A DNA stretch of 64,000 nucleotides from Asterochloris sp. CNOR1 (GCA_963969365.1 OZ017758.1:1550001-1614000), one strand, 5' to 3'. Shown: positions 31,941 to 55,100, counted from the stretch's first letter. The notes: generated by a model from the letters alone, not told the origin. Translations and numbers: made by a program.

Positions 31941-32864
31941 GATGTGTGAGTGAAGGGCTGTTGATCAATCTGCCCGACTGGTGGCAGATGCTCCTGATGA
32001 AGTAGGGCAGGCTCAACTTTCATTCTATCTGGAAAGCGCCAAGCACCATCATGGACACTCGCTCAATGCACGTCCTCAGGTGCGGCTCGATTCATGTCTG
32101 CTGTTGCGCCCCGCAGCGCGGATGAACGTTGTTGAGCTTTGCGATGGCTGATCTAGGTGCCAGACTGACTGCAGCCATCAGCAAGACGGTCAGTCACGTG
32201 CAATCAGGCTTCTCTGCAGGGCAGGATGCAGAATAGGCAAGATCAGGCAAGGAACCACTAGAGCGCACGTGAAACCCAGCATGCAGTTGTGATGGCTGAG
32301 CATTTCCCTCACCTCCTGTTGTTTGGGCTACAGACCAGGACTGCAGATAACAGTTGCTGCCTCCTCTGCCTGCTGCTGCTGACTCACCTGCTGACTCAGG
32401 ACTCAGGCCAGTGCAAGAGCTGGAGCCGGTGACAGCAAGGGGGGCAGTGGGCTGCAGTCATGATAAGGCATGCTGCAACAGGCTCAGGAGCGCACTGGTG
32501 CTGCTGCCAGGGAGCATTTTGAAAGCATGTGACAGCAGGGCGACTTCGCAGCGCGCAGCCGGTCACAGCGCAAGTCAGAGGGAGAGCATTCAAGTGTCAA
32601 CCCAGCACTCTCCTGCTCCTGCTGCTGGAGAGGAGCAGCTGAATACAGCTGAGCTCTAGTTAATGCTTAGCACAAGCCTTTCTAAGAGCCTGGTCTCAAA
32701 GCACATTGGTCCTGCTCAAGCTGCCATTATGACATGCTCCAGGGAGATGTGCCCCTTCCAACAACAAGAGCATGGTTGTTGAAAACTATTAGCTGATGGC
32801 ATTAGTAACATGCTAAGCATGTGAGGTCAGCAGTAGCAAAACAGCATCAATGCTCTGCAATGTC
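31941..32864. promoter_or_regulatory. BTA1 5' region / PEX6 3' region (copy 2)
   Basis: Counterpart of 6777-7700. It differs from copy 1 at a few bases, and no gene is visible. Confidence 0.45.
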
Positions 32865-41863
<8,999 letters not shown>

Positions 41864-42029
41864 TCAACCTAAGCTGGTCAAAGCTGCTGAGGTACAAAAT
41901 CCTGCTCAGCTTGGCAGCAGCTGCAGGGCAGGAGTAACAGAGGCTCAGCCAACTCCGCAGACTGGCTGAAGAAAAATGCGATGGCACGTTGAATGCTCTT
42001 TGCATAGGCCTTGTCATCGGAGGGGGACC

Positions 42030-42660
42030 TGGAGGCACTCACCATAAAACCATTTGCGGTGCAGCCAAGACACAAGCAGCCACTTCGGCAGCTTGCTGAC
42101 ATCGCTCATGAAGCTGACCAGGTGGGACCAGCCTAATGAATTAATGTTGCCAAGCTGTCCCGTTGAGCTGGTGCACTGAGCCACTTCAGTGTTTCAGACC
42201 ACACGGCGTGCAAAATTCGCATGGCTCAGCTGAGCATTCCAATGACGCGGAGCGCCGCCTGTGAGGCCCCACAGCGATACCACAGCTTGCTGCAGGTTTT
42301 TCACAAAGGCTTGGCGCAATGCAGTCTTGTCTGGCCCATAAAGCAGCATCAAGCCCCCTTGCAGGCAGTGGGACCTCAGCTTTTGCCGATTGCAGTCCTG
42401 CAGCATGAAATCAGATGGATGGCAGCACAAGCAGGCAACAGAAAGCCTGACTGCCACGGCCCTGTTGGAGCAGCGAAATGCTGGCAGCAGAGGTGTTCAC
42501 GCTCAATGGTTGCAATCAGCATGATCTGAACTGTATGGGCACTGCTGCAGACAAGTGTCGGTACAAGTAACCCATACCAGCATTGGGGGTGAAGATACAA
42601 GCGCATCAGCCAGCATGAAGCCTACAGAGCAGCGTGGACAGAGGCCATGATGTGCTTCAC
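42030..42660 (-). other. Unassigned exon-like stretches on the minus strand
   Basis: Several open stretches on the minus strand look coding but do not join into a recognised protein. One at about 42120-42050 contains LPKWLLVSWLHRKWFYG followed by GTGAGT. One at about 42030-41970 contains SPSDDKAYAKSIQRAIAFFF. One at about 42400-42230, after a CTGCAG acceptor, contains LMLLYGPDKTALRQAFVKN. There is an ATG at 42646-42648 (MASVHAA then GTAGGC). They could be a small separate gene between PEX6 and the aldehyde oxidase, or distal PEX6 5' exons. I do not recognise a family. Confidence 0.3.
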
Positions 42661-43172
42661 ATCAGCGAGCAGGCCACAGGCAATGCGCACAAGCTTCACC
42701 GCTGGGACGAGTTAGCAAAGCTGAAAAGGGACTGGATGGCAAAAGCAGGCCAAGTCTGGCACGGGTGACCTCTGTAGTCTCGGCCAGAGCAATGCTTGTG
42801 AAGTGTGTAAGCTCAGGTGCGGGGCAAGAGCCTCTGGCTCCTGCTGCAGGCGGCCATGGAGCTCGAATTACACTCTGTTGTTGCTGGAGACCAGCTCTCA
42901 GAGCGCCTCACTGGCAAAAGTCCTTGTAGCAGCAGTAAGCCTGCTCTTGGGGAGCTTCGCAGCCTGCTGACAGATATTCACATGGAAGCAATCCATGGTG
43001 ATAGTTGCCAGAGCAGTTCTCATATCACCATTTGGTCTGCTGCATGCTTTACCCAGGTCTGTGTAACTTGGTAGGACGAGTAGGTCAACCCACCAAGATG
43101 GGATAGTCAAACTGTCTGCCATAGGTCAGCCACAAGTCGCCTCTCAATGACCTTGTGACCTCTGTCTGCACT
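42661..43172. promoter_or_regulatory. 5' flank of the aldehyde oxidase gene
   Basis: About 510 bases with no convincing coding exon, upstream of the aldehyde oxidase start codon and divergent from the minus-strand genes on the left. It should contain the promoter. No TATA box or known element stands out. Confidence 0.35.
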
Positions 43173-46100
43173 ATGGGTGCTCACAGCATCACATTTGCTG
43201 TGAATGGCAATCGGCATGAAGTTTCTGAGGATCTGCCTCCAAGCACAGTGCTTTATGACTACCTCAGAGCTCAGAGGCACCTCACGGTCTGCCTTCCATG
43301 CTTCTTGACTGTTCACTCCAAGGCATCAATGTGCTGAGCTGAGCAGCTCAGACATTCAGCCTTCCTGCAGGGCACCAAGCTGGCGTGTGGGGAGGGTGGG
43401 TGCGGCTGCTGCAGTGTGGAAGTCTCGACGCTGGACTCATCAGGTCTGCCAACCCTGCTGTCAAGTCATGGGTGCCACGGTATGAGCTGCTGGCAGCATG
43501 AGACGAAGCCTGAACTGCAAACGCTGAGCTGGACGACATTGCTCATCTGAGTTAGCACTGCCGCTGCAGGGGAAGCAAGGACTCGCTGTGTGAACGCCTG
43601 CCTGTGCCCCATCGGCACCCTGAATGGGAGCGCAGTGGTGACAGTGGAGGGGCTGGGAGGGTCAGCTGCTGGCTTTCACGCAGTGCAGGAGCGTCTGGGA
43701 GCCTTCCATGGCAGCCAGTGTGGCTTCTGCACCAGCGGGCAGGTTGTATCTTGCCATGCAGCCCTCAGGTGGGCCCTGCCTGTCCCTTGAGAAGCCCAGC
43801 TGTGACGCTGTGTGCCCTCTGCCTCTTTGCAGTGACATCACTCTAGCTGCATGGTCACTTGATCTGCGCTTGGCGTCATCGGTCATCCTGCAAGCTGGCT
43901 GCAGCAGGGCTGCCAGGTGTGGCTGGCTGGCCAAGCTGATGCTTGTGACCTGCATGTCCTGCATCACCTGGCTCTGCCACACACAGCCAGCCAGCAGGCT
44001 GCTGTGTGCCATCAAACTTGTGCAGCAAGGTGACCCAGCACATCAGTTGTCAGTCAGGTTCTGGAGTCAGGATGTTGGACACTCACCTGCCTGGCAGAAC
44101 CGGCCAGCACACTCTCTGCTGTATAGTGACCTGCTTGCCGCCTGTCTGCAGCAAGGCTGCTGAGCAGCGCCAGCCAGCCACACAGCAGGTGCTGGAGAAG
44201 GCGCTGGACGGCATGCTGTGTCGCTGCACAGGCTACCGCCCAATCCTGGACAGCTGCAAGGTGGGTGTGCGCATGGCTCCTGGCCCATGCTTGCTTGCTG
44301 CATAGGATCTGGGCCCCCTTCCTGCTGATCAGCATGCGGGTGCAGCCCCAGGCCTCTGCTGCGCTGCTGCTCTGGCTGGCAAGCCGTCCTGGAATGTGGC
44401 AAGGTCAGCAAGCTGGCTACTTGATGAATTCAGGCAGCAGGTCAAGCCTACCAGCAGCATTGGTCCAGTTGTCGTTGTGCAAACAGCTCACCATGCAAAG
44501 CAGCGTGTGGGCCTGATGTTGCACCTCCAGCAGCTGCTGCCTTAAAGTAACTCAACAATCTGCTTGTTTCAAAAAAGGACAACAATGTCATCCACCTGCA
44601 AGCCAGCTGATGAAGGAGGCACACCTCCTGGCAGACATGTACCAGAGGGGTGGACATGACGACTTCCTCTGCCTCCTGCTGCAGAGCTTTGCCAAAGGGG
44701 TGGACATTGAGGACCTGGGGCTGCATGGCCACATCTCCAGTGAAGCCCGCAAGGCAACAGGCGCTGAGCTCGACCCGCAGACAAGATTCCCTGACTGGCT
44801 GAGGCAGCACCTTGCACAGGTCTGCCTCTCTGCCCAGCACGCACCGCTGACGTCCTTGCAGTTGTACATAGAGGTGTCAGGGCAAGCCTGGCCCTGGTGC
44901 TGCAGTTGGTGCGCAGCCTGGAGCGCTCACAGGTCAGAAGCCGTCCGGGCACGTTGGCACTCAGTGGCTGGGATGGGCACCTGGGGCCACACATGCACAT
45001 GTTGGCTTTCAGAACCGTTTTGGTCGGTGTCTCCTTCAATGCGATCTTCATCTGACCGCATCCACCTGCAGGCTTTGCAGCAGGGCCTGGTGACTGCGAT
45101 GGCCACAGGCAAGCCAGTGCAGGCCTGGCTGCAGCCCACCTGCATGTCGCAGCTCACCAAGCTCATGCTGGAGCTCGCGGACAGCGACTGCAAGTGGCGC
45201 CTGGTGGCCGGCAACACCGGGTAGGGGATGCTGTGGGGCGTCTGTCTGGAAGTTCTGATGATGCATGGGTGCATCAGAGTTGCTGGAGAGTTGGACCGAG
45301 ACACAGGTCATGCGCAGCCCTGCCAACAACCCATCTGCAAGGGCTTTTTGTGTGTTTGTGTACATGCCCGCCTCTGCGCTGCACACACATTTACTGGCCA
45401 CTGAAGCTGTGCCTGGCATCTGCAAGGTAGTGCAGTGCTGCCAGCATCTGCTACCGCAGCAGCTGGCAGGCATCAGAGACAAGTCATCAGCAGCAGCTGC
45501 TGCCTGCAGGTGTGGCATCTACAAGAACTGGCCAGTCCACGAGCAGGTGCTGCTTGACGTGACCAGGGTTGATGAGCTGCTTCAGCTGGGGCGCTCTGAC
45601 CAGGGGCACCTCATAGTGGGGGCTGCCGTGACTCAGACACGCTTGATAGACTACCTGCTGGAGGCCTCAGAGCATGCCAACACGGCCTGCAGCGAGCAAA
45701 ACGGGGCGCTGCATGGCGAGGCGGCTGTTTGGCAGCCCTTTGCCAAACACATGGAGAGGATTGCGGGCACCCAAGTGAGAGGGCCTCACATGCCCATCTC
45801 ACTCTGATCTGCAGCCATGTGCTATCTCGCTGCCTGCTTATAGAATGATGGGCTGCACCACCTTAGTGGGCCATATACTCAAGCTGCTGCTGTACACTGC
45901 TCGCTGCCTACACATAGAGTGGGCTGCACTACCTTTGGGGGCCATTTGCTCAGGCTGCTGCTGTACACTGCTGCTGTGCCCTGCATCTCTTGAGGGCATG
46001 CCACGGTCTGGTCTCTGTCTGCAGGTCCGATCTGCGGCAACTATTGGTGGAAACCTGGTATTGGCCAAGCGGATGGGTCTGGAATCTGACCTGGCCACCC

Positions 46101-49100
46101 TGTTCATGGCTGCGGGCGCACAGGTTGGGGTCCTGTCATGCAGGACAGGGGATGTCAGGTCAGACACAAGACAGACCTAGGCTATAGCAGCAGACCTAGC
46201 CTTAGCAGCTGTGCCAATGCAATACTGCTGCTTGCGAAACCTGGTCTGTTACCCCTGCAGCTTGCTGGTGACAGGAAACAGCTGCTGCTGGACACCTATG
46301 CAGATGACTGTCTGTGGCCACCAATCAGTGCTGCTTGAGCCTGACCAGGCTCCCCTCAGGTCAGCTGCTTCTCCCTAGGGTTCCCTGTGCGTACCTGTGC
46401 CCAGGTTTGCTTTGTTTGAACAGGTGCCTGCCTGCATGCAGGTGGCTCAAGGTAGAGCAGCTGCTGGACGATGCAGTGTACCCGGCTGATGCGCTAGGGC
46501 GATGCGACATCATCACTGCGGTGCTTCTGCCCGAGGTTGGCAAGCATGAGGGCTTCTTTAGCTACAAGGTGATGCTGACTGCAACTTGTTTGGGTGGCCA
46601 CCCATGTCCTTGGTGGGCGAGCATGAGCCCGATGTTTTCAGGAGCGCCAGCGCCAAGATTTCTGTGCTACTGTCATGACATGCAGCTCAGAGTGCAGCTT
46701 TTGTCGGTACATGATAGCGTTGCAAGGTTCCCAGGGTAGCTCACTCGGCTGCTCACCTGCATGCAGGTTGGGCTGAGGCATGTAAATGCGCATGCGCTGC
46801 TCAATCTGGGAGTCTGGGTGAAGTTGGCTGGCCACAACTCCTCCACATCTGTGCAAGACTGCAGGGTATCTTTTGGCTACCATGCTGCCGACCAGCGAGG
46901 TGAGTTGCCTGGCCTGGCCTGGTTGCAGGCCGGTAGACTCATCTGGGCAGGACTCTGTTCAGTGACGTTGACAGGGATCAAGCGCCCAGCTTCAGCTACT
47001 CTGCTGGCCATGCCCATTAAGTTGCTTTGTGATGCTGCTCATACTGCAGCTGGCTTGAGCTGAACAGAGCTGGGACTGCAGGCCACAGGAAGGGGCTGTT
47101 GTGCTGCCTGCAAGTCTCACTGCAGGGCTCACAGTGCGCTCAGCTGGTGATGACCGCAGCATACATGTTGGATGTGCTGGGTGAGCAGAGCTGACTCTGC
47201 AGGAGGTGCAGAGACCTGGAAGGTTGTCAGGGCTGCCAGCATTGAGAAGCAGCTCAGGGGTGCCCACGCAGATTTGCAGACTGTGGCGGACTGCCTGGGC
47301 CAGGTCCCCTCAGTTGTCCAGCCTGGGCACTGCAAGGATGCTGCCTTCACCCTCCAGGCAGCTGAGGGCCTGCTGTTTGAGGCGCTGGCCGCCCTGCTGC
47401 AGCAGGTGAGCTGAATGCCAGGCCACCAAGCTTTCTTGCTGCAGCAGGTGAGCTGCACGTGCCAGACCCCCCAGGCTTTCCTGCAAGCATCCCTTCCACT
47501 GCTGCGCCACAGCTGCAGTCACTGCCGTGCTGTAGTGGTGGAGTGGGCTTGCGCAGCAGCCGTACCTGAACTTGCATTGATGGGTTCGCGCCTCATCCCG
47601 GCTGCTTCCACCAAAAGCCTACTTGTGTGTGTGACTGCAGGGCATCGGGCCCAACCCAGCCCTGCCCCAGCACGTGCTGGACATCGCCCACCTGCACGAT
47701 GTGCCTGTGTCACGAGGCAGGCAGCACCTGGGGGACTTCCGCCACTCCGGCTCCACCCTGGGGCAGCCTCTGATGAAGGAGCGCGTGTTGCTGCAGGTGG
47801 GCCGCACACCTGGCCTGGGGGGTGAGTCTGTCAAGTGGCAGCAGACCAAGTTGAGCTGTTTGCAGCATGGCATGCACTGCCGCCTGGTCTCAGGGCTCGC
47901 TGTGACCTGCATGCCTGTTGGGTGTGCTGCCCCAACTGGATAGTTTTACAGTTCACATGTGTAGCATTTGCAAGTCAAGTGAGGTTGCCCTGCAGGCTAG
48001 TGGTGAAGCTCTTTACTGTGCGGACATGCCGAAGGAGGAGGGCGCAGTGTACGGTGGGGCTGCCTTGCTCCTGAATGGCACCTCGTCAGTCCCTCCTTGG
48101 CATCCCTCTGCACCAGCTCCCGCCTGCTAGACTTCGTGCAGGGCTTCAGCACCGTGTAGAGCGCCTCACAGCGCTGACCTCATGCACTGTGCGAAGACTC
48201 TCTTAGTCCATTGCAGACATGACTCAACACGGGCCCTATGTGAAATGCAGGTGCCTTTGTCTTGTCCACTGAGGCTGCAGCCGACATACAGTCGGTCGAC
48301 GCCTCTGCAGCTCTGCAGCTGCCTGGGGTGGTGGGCTACATCGACAAGAAGGTGGGGCAGTGCTGCTGTGCAAAGCAGCTTAAGCTTCATTTGCATTCAG
48401 AGTCCAGCGCAGCAATCGGCCTTATTGGTGGCCTGCACAGCACTTGGGCCGCATGCGTGTGGTCCTATACGTGAGCCTCCAGTGCTGTCCCATGCTGGTG
48501 TCAATACTTGAATGCATCCTGCATTCCCCAATTGGCTTGAGGGTGCTTCCCCTCTGCAGTGCGGTATGTGGCTCTCTGCAGGATGTCCCAGGCCGGAACT
48601 TGGCAGAATTCAATGAGGCCAAAGGGCCTCTGTTTGCGGATGGGCATGTGGACTGGGTGGGCCAGGCCATCGGGCTGATTGCTGCCACCACCAGAGGGGT
48701 TGCTGAAGCTGCAGCAGGCTTGGTCAAGGTGAGCTACCCTTAGTGAGGCACTGAACACACCAAGCAGCAGCAGCATGTGTTGCCCTTTGCCCATTGCACG
48801 ACGGCAGCCAATGAAGCCCAGCCTGGCCACGTCAAAAGTGTGTATCTGATGGATCTAGCAGGCTTTGCAGCAGCAAAGATCTGAGTGTCCAGCGTCAGAC
48901 AAGCCACAGGGACATAATAAATCACTCCTGCCCCTAGTCAGGCGCCGATGTCCTCACCAACCGTGGCAGGTGCACTACACCAACCTGCGCAAGCCCATAG
49001 TGACCATCAGTGATGCGCGTGAGGCAGGCTCATACCACAAGGTGCCTTACCAGGGGAGCATGGCAGTGAGCAACCTTCCAGACCAGGCGTCAGCTGAGGC

Positions 49101-52100
49101 TGAGGTAGACAAGGCGCCCAAGCAGATCCGCAATGCCAAATGGGGCATTCCCAGCCAGATCCACATGTGAGGAGTTGCTTGATTTTGCCCCTCTTGCCTC
49201 CTCCCCTGGTGTTCACCTGCTTTAGAGCTAATTGAACGCTGAAGACAGTGCTGCATACAACACAACTGTGTCAACGTTGGTAAGGGACAGGATGTTGGTT
49301 GTGACAAACATTGGTTCATGTGCACGCAAGATATGGCCTCCTGAGGCTGCTCATGTGCTCTTGCTGTAGGTACATGGAGACTCAGATAGCAGTGGCAAAG
49401 AAAGATGAGGCCAACTGCATGCAGGTGTGGCACAGCTCTGCTGTTTGTGTTGCTGCTGTGCTCAGGCAGTATGACCATGTCAGTCAGATGGCCCTTCTGA
49501 GACAGGGTAATGCTAGCGTCAATGCCTGCTGGCGCCACAAGCTGCATGCTTTGGGGCACAGCCCTGCTGCTAGCTTTGCTGCTGTCCTGTCAGGCACCAT
49601 GACCAGCTCCATTCCCCTGGCAAATGTCCTGCTGTGTGCAAACTCAATGCCTGCTCGCAGCTGCTCATCAGTGCACGCCTGGCCTGCACCTGGACCCTGC
49701 TGATGCCTGTGCCTGGTGCTGCAGGTCTGGAGCAGCACCCAGTCTCCAGATGCAGTGCAGTGGGGTGTTGCCGCTGCTTTAGGCCTGAGGTTCAATCAGG
49801 TGAAGGTGGCAGTACATGCAGCACTCATAATAACAGAATATCTGTAGTGCAAACATGCACAGTAGAAGTGTGCCATGCAGGTCAATATCAAATGCAGGCG
49901 GCTTGGCGGTGGCTTTGGTGAGCGCGCTGCAGACTGCCCGGCAGCTCCTGAAACAAACCTGCGCAGCATGGCAGCCTTGTCCATTTGCTGTCGTGGAGCT
50001 CATCACCGATTGCACACACTATGGCTTGCAGGCGGGAAAGCAAGCAGGTGTGTCCCTGTTTCGGCTGCAGCTGCTGTGGCAGCCCACAAGCTCGATCGTG
50101 AGGTGAGTTTGCAAGAGCTGAGCAGCTCTCAATGCCAGCAATTTTTGCTTATGAAACTGCTTGGCTGCCCTGAGACCAGATACTGCATGGTGCATAGGAC
50201 AGTCAGCTGCTCTGTAAATGCATCAGGTGCATGATGCAGTCACAGCAGGGCAGCATGCCACGTGCTGATCAACTTGTCTCGATCCTGACAAGGGCATGAC
50301 TGGGCTCACCCTGATGTGGAGATGGCCTGCAGGCTACTTGCCGGCCTGCTCAGGGCAGGAGGTGCCCAGCTGCTCTGCAAAGATGACTTGTGTCGCACTA
50401 ACCCTGCAGGTGCATCTGTGGGTTGAGCGCAGACATGATGTGCTCTGCAGCCTCAAGTTGAGTGTCACCCACACCCATCTGGTCTGCCAATGGGCCTTCG
50501 CTGCCGTGCAGGTGTACCTCCAGGTCAACAGGAACCAGGACCTGCGCATGAACGCAGGTGGGCATCCCGGTCGGGCTGGAATCTCACTGTCAGGGGTACC
50601 TCAAGCCGCTCAGGCTGGTCTGACTTCATTAGGTCTCCCTTCTGCTCTTTCCCCACAGTTTTGCAGCTGATCCAAGGTTGCCTTTGTTGCTTCTGCCACA
50701 TGGACCTGCACCTCATGACGCTGCAGGCAGAGCTGCACTTACAACAATGATGTGCCAATGCTCAGGCTGCCACCCGCTCTGCCAGCAAGATGCCTGCAGA
50801 CTCTGCTCATGTAATGGCCTCAGATGCTTCCGCCTTGCGTGCCTGCAGCAGAAAGCATGCAGCTCATACAGTGTTGCAGGAGGCCACTGTGTTCAGGACA
50901 TGCAGGGCCAGCACTCCAAATTGCCTGGTGGCCCGCGATCTGAAGGGCCTGCCTGCAAATGTATGCAGGCAGGCCAGGCCCAGCGATTGAGTATGATGTT
51001 GGCTTCGACTCAGAAGGGCGTCTCAAAGCTGTGCACCTCCGCGTCTGGTTCCTGGCGGGATTCATTTTTGGAGACACCATCATAGATGTTTTCTGTACAA
51101 AGAAGTTTGTGGAGCAGGTCAGGCTGTCTGCTGTCTGGCAGACAAGAAGGACCGGTTGGCACCTGGCCAGAAGGCATATTGCTCCCCGCAATGTTGGCAT
51201 GTGCCAATGTGACCTGGGCACACTTGGTGGTACGGCAGCTGTCTGGCCTGGCAGTGCTGTGCTGGCCCCCTCAGTCCTGTCAGGCTAAGGCAGGGCAGAT
51301 GCACTGCATCTCCTACCGTGCTGCTGCTGCTGCCCTGTCAGCAATCACGGCCAGCATCTGCCATGCTCTGTAGAAGTGGACGTCCCTGGTCAAGTCATGA
51401 GCTGGGCTGCTCAGCGATGCAGATGTGCTTGCTCTGTGGGCTGGCTCTCATCTTGAATGTTACTTAGAATCATGTTTGCTAGTGATGGTACCAGGCAAGT
51501 GTTCACTCATCCAGATACACATTTCTGTAGGGCTGCCTGCATTGTCCTGCTGTGCAGATGAAAAGACTTGATCATGCTGCCAGGAAAAGTATTTCACCCA
51601 TGCAGGTGTACGATGTACCAGCATTATCCATGGACCTGAAGGTGTGCAAGACCAATCGGCCGCCTCACACCTCCGTGCGTGCGCCTGGAGAGTTTGAGGG
51701 CAGCCTCATGATGGAGCACATCATGGAGCATGTGGCAGCCCACCTGGGGCTGGACCCTGCAATTGTCAAGGAGCGCAATTTCATGGGAAGCCCTGTTGGT
51801 GAGTGCCTGGCGCTCACAAGGTGGGACTAGCTGGCGGTACCATCGGGAAGAGTGAGGAGCACATGCCTGGCAGCTCTCTTGGTGGCCCTGCCGCCTCATC
51901 AACCCAAGGCCAGACCTCTTAATATTCATCCCTTTGCCTCACCTCTTCTGCCCCACAGGGAGAGGTCAGCAAGCTATCATCTTTGCCTGCAAGTCTCTTT
52001 CCCAACCTGTAGAGGGCCAGAGTGGCAGTGGAGAGGAGCTCATCAAGTCCTGCCTGGGCTCTCATGTGCCTGCCCACCTCTGGACGCTGCCACGCATCTG

Positions 52101-55100
52101 GAAGCAGGTCAAGGCAGACGCAGGCTATGACGAGCGCCTGGTTGCCATCCAGCGCTTCAACACCAGCAGCAAGTGGGTCAAGAGGGGCCTTTCCATCACA
52201 CCCATCAGGTGAGAGAGCTGTGGGGCGCAGGGCAAGAGACCTCGAGCCTCAGTCAAGGTTGCTGGTGCCTTGATGCCGGCAGCAGGTGAATTTAATTGGA
52301 CCTGTTCAATGCTCTGGTGCAGGGCATGGTGCCTTGAGCTTCAGACATGGAGAGATGCCTGCTTTCGCGCACGTAGAACATGTCTGTGGCTTGTTTGACT
52401 GGGCATCCCCCCAATGGCTTTGCTGCGCCTGCCCATGCCTCATTTTGGTTTGGGCAGCCCTCATTTGTGCTCCCTGCACATCGACTAGACCCACTGCATA
52501 GTGCCCCTGCAGGGCGGCCCCTGCTTGGTGCCCTAGCACAATAACACCGGTCAGAAGCTCAGTAAATGTAGTTGCATCTTCTTCTGAGCTTGCCACTACC
52601 TTCCCTCAAGACTCTCTGGCCTGCCAGGTTTCATGCATCGCCACTCAACAAGCCTGCCTGGATCAACATTCATGGGGATGGGTCTGTGCTCGTGACAACA
52701 GGCAAGTGTAGCTTCACTGGCCTCCAGTCCGGCACGTTCTTCGTTGTCCGCCTCCGTGGTCATGAGTCTGCTGGCGCCCACTGCTGAGTGTGCTTCACAT
52801 GCTGCTGGGACCTGAGTCGACCCCCTGGCAGTAAGCTCTGCATTGAGCTGCCAATTTGTGGAGGGTCTGCCAGGCATGGCCTTTGCATGCAGCCACATGA
52901 GGGTGGCAGCTGCACTGTGTCCTTCAGCTGACAGGCTAGGCTGCTGGCTGCAGGGGGCGTGGAGATGGGACAAGGCTTGTTCACCAAGGTCAAGCAGGTG
53001 AGGCTGCTACTGGCTGCTCGAGCTGAAACATCAGTATGCAACAGGACTCATAAAATCTGGCTTTACCTGATGGATGTGCCCAGAGTCCCTCCAGGTGTCC
53101 TGCATGCCAGACCAGTTGCCTCTGCAGTGTATCGAAGTGGCAGCTGATACCTGCTGCTATACCATGCATGGCCTTCCATATCTTCCTTTGACATGGCCAG
53201 CAATCAGTCCCACTAGCCATATGGCGCGCACAAGGCTTCATTGCCTCCTACCAACTCCTGCTGCCCTGCCTTGTCTGACAGGGGACCACTCACAAGCTCA
53301 GCACAGCGCTGTACAAATACGTGCACCCTGGTTCCCTGCTGACCCCTGCTGCTGTGCCCTGGCTGACAGGCGGGCTGTTGCCAAGCTCAGGATGGTGCTC
53401 AGCGAGCACATGCGCCACCTACTCACCCTTGATGCTCGCAAGGAAGACGGCCAGCCTGAGCTGAACAAGACAATGAGCCATATGCACGGAGGCCCCTTGC
53501 CGACCCTCGGTGCTCCCTTGCAACCGCAGGTGGCCATTCACGAGCTGAGCCTGGCATTGAGTGAGCACAAACGCCCCCTGCCCCCTGGCCTGGTGGAGCT
53601 GGCAGACAACAGTACCAATGCGCTAGCCAATGGGGGGGTCACTGCCGCCTCCACTGGCTCTGAGGCTGCCTGCGCAGCTGTCGCTCTGGCCTGCCAGCAG
53701 CTGGTGAGCAGGCCCAGCTCCCTTTATGTCGACGGCTCTCCTGCAGCACTGCAAACTGGGGAGTGTTGGCACAGCATCCCAGCTTGCAGAGCTCTGCCTG
53801 ACCTGATGACGTGCTCGCCTGCCAGCATCTGACAGGGGGTGACAGGACTGCCTGCTGTTGACAGCACTCCGTGCCCTTGTGCACTGCTGCGTGTTGATGA
53901 GCAGGTGCGTCCTGTGCGGGTGTGGCTGCGTGCGGTTGTTCCTGTCTGAGACCGCCATGAGCGGTGTGGGCGCATCTGTCTGATGACAGTGGCAGCATGC
54001 CAAGACTGGCGACAAGGTAAAGCTGGCCTGGTCTGGCGGCAAGCAACAGCTATCTGCTGGGGCCTCAAAAGCAATCTGTGCATGCTTGAATGAAGAGTGG
54101 AGCAGCAAGTCCGGGCTGCAGAGCCTTGTTGTGAACATCAGACACTTAGCGCTGAAGGCATAGGCGGCATGTCTTGACCACCGGTGTGGCTGTGCTGGCA
54201 TGCCTCCTGAGCTTGTGCAAAGGGGACGGGACTGCAGCCTGTAGGGCACAGCCTGGCAGGCCAGGCTGAAAGGCAGCTTTTGGTGTTTTGGAGATGACAT
54301 GGCTGCCTGCAGGTGGAAGAAACACTCAGGCCTCAAGCCGAGAAGCTGGGCAGGGATGCCTCCTGGGAGGTGGGTCTCCTATGTGTGCTCTGCATAGCTG
54401 CCAGGTGTGTGCATTCCCTGGAGGTCTGTCACGCATGCGTCTAGGGCAAGCTGGGAGATGAGATTTCCAGCATCAGCAACGGCAGCTCTGCATTATAGCA
54501 GCAGAACAGTTGCCACCAAACCTGCTCTCTGCAGCCTCTGCCTGCAGATGTGTCCATGCCTTTGCCTGGACATCTGTGTCACTATGACTCTGCCTGTCCA
54601 GGATGTGATCAACGCCATCCAGCCCAGGAGGTTTGCTTCCACCCCCAGCCAAAAGCTATCTGCATACGCTCTCTGGACAGGGGAGGTGCCGGGGCGCCCA
54701 GGCAAGCTTCTGCCTCCACACACATGCTGCAGGCCACTCAGGCCCAATCGGTGCTTCTGGGCACCCTCTGGGGGCAGCGTGGCCCTGCTTTAAGCGTGGC
54801 TGCTGCTGTCCTGCTTTGAGCCCCACCAGGCAGCCTACGTCCATGGGATACTGCAGCAGTGCATAGTTCAAAGGCAGGCTGGAAGTGGTGGTGAATTGTC
54901 ATTGTTATGGCCCCTCTTTGTCTGGATCCTACTGTTCCTGGAGGACATAGTTCGGGTAGCTACATACCAGCTTGTCATGCAGGAATGTTGCAGGTTGCCT
55001 TATTTCCTGCCGTCATGCTGAAACCTCAGCCTCTGTTGTATGGCGCCTGGTACATGCCCACATGCAGCGCACCACAGGTGTCCCCATGCAACTGGCTGTT

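Noticed and set aside
53074-53832. A 252-codon plus-strand open frame as a separate gene
   Set aside because: Its second half contains the aldehyde oxidase segment ANGGVTAASTGSEA flanked by splice sites. It is one or two exons read through into introns.
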